This document shows, piece after piece, positions 6,839 to 7,036 of a stretch of 7,036 nt of DNA. The notes under the pieces are model-generated. The model searched no databases and was not told the origin of the DNA. It was given only the letters and a program-made list of their open reading frames with translations. Source of the stretch: CADEED01 sp046733635 (lineage in GTDB: Bacteria > Pseudomonadota > Gammaproteobacteria > Steroidobacterales > Steroidobacteraceae); NCBI GenBank assembly GCA_046733635.1, contig JBKPPO010000141.1, forward strand, positions 1 through 7,036, read 5' to 3'. The first letter of the stretch is position 1; each line of letters opens with the position of its first letter. A program made the position numbers and the translations under genes.

Positions 6839-6844
6839 TTTCCC

Positions 6845-7036
6845 ATGAATTCCCGGTTTCGCTCCGTTTGGAGCCGCTCCTTCGTTCCCGTGCTGGCTTC
6901 CGCCTCCGTCCTGCCCTCCGCCACGCTCGCCGCAGGCGAGCCGCTCGACGAGGTGGTGGTCACCGCCACCGCGCTCCATAAATCCGCGCTCGAGGTGGCC
7001 CAGCCCGCCTCGGTGCTCTCCGGCGATGAACTGATC
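6845..7036 (+). CDS. TonB-dependent outer membrane receptor, N-terminal 64 residues (3' end beyond window)
   Basis: The ATG at 6845, preceded by GAGG, opens a frame that runs to the right edge. Residues 1-30 are a Sec signal peptide with basic start (MNSRFR), hydrophobic core and an ATLAA ending before G31. Next comes LDEVVVTATAL at 34-44, a textbook TonB box, and then ALEVAQPASVLSGDELI, the beginning of the plug domain. Such receptors bind a scarce nutrient at the outer membrane and import it with energy from TonB-ExbBD. The ligand cannot be read from 64 residues. The DUF2946-like gene just upstream favours a metal such as copper or zinc, or a metal chelate, over sugars or vitamins. No lipobox cysteine is present, unlike the lipidated copper receptor OprC. 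Family is secure, substrate unknown. Confidence 0.9.
   Translation, partial: MNSRFRSVWSRSFVPVLASASVLPSATLAAGEPLDEVVVTATALHKSALEVAQPASVLSGDELI

Noticed and set aside
6785..6844. Possible terminator between the small His/Cys gene and the receptor
   Set aside because: No GC-rich hairpin followed by a T run is visible in these 60 bases, so co-transcription is more likely.
6373..6981. 202-codon plus-strand frame over the DUF2946-like gene and the receptor start
   Set aside because: It runs through holA's start, the gap and both plus-strand genes in another frame, with Arg/Pro-rich composition. The two genes it overlaps have signal peptides and motifs.

Overview
The window is a compact stretch of GC-rich bacterial chromosome and reads as gammaproteobacterial. 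The protein families, the gene order and the strong third-position GC bias fit a Xanthomonadales, Nevskiales or Steroidobacter-type organism, but the genus cannot be fixed from sequence alone. More than 95% of the window is coding. There are no RNA genes, insertion sequences, CRISPR arrays or phage genes that I can see.

Positions 1 to 6383 hold one long minus-strand run of seven tightly packed genes. In transcription order they are holA (DNA polymerase III delta), nadD (NAD synthesis), rsfS (ribosomal silencing factor), rlmH (23S rRNA pseudouridine methyltransferase), maf (YhdE-type nucleotide pyrophosphatase), rng (ribonuclease G) and the 5' part of yhdP (AsmA-like envelope protein, cut by the left edge). 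Junctions range from short overlaps to gaps of about 27 bases, with no terminator or internal promoter visible, so this looks like one operon. It combines two blocks that are separate in Escherichia coli: holA-nadD-rsfS-rlmH and maf-rng-yhdP. Replication, NAD supply, ribosome maturation and silencing, nucleotide sanitation, RNA processing and envelope lipid traffic are therefore co-transcribed. Several genes use GTG or TTG starts.

A 59-base divergent gap (6384 to 6442) separates this operon from a plus-strand pair. The first gene is a small exported or membrane-anchored His/Cys protein of the DUF2946 type. The second is the 5' end of a TonB-dependent outer membrane receptor, cut by the right edge, with a clear signal peptide and TonB box. 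This pairing suggests a metal-related uptake module, probably copper or zinc. It sits where lptE and leuS usually precede holA.

The operon is ordinary conserved housekeeping. The points worth a second look are the start and stop overlaps, the basic tails on RsfS, the divergent control region and the small His/Cys protein. I see no convincing undescribed system.
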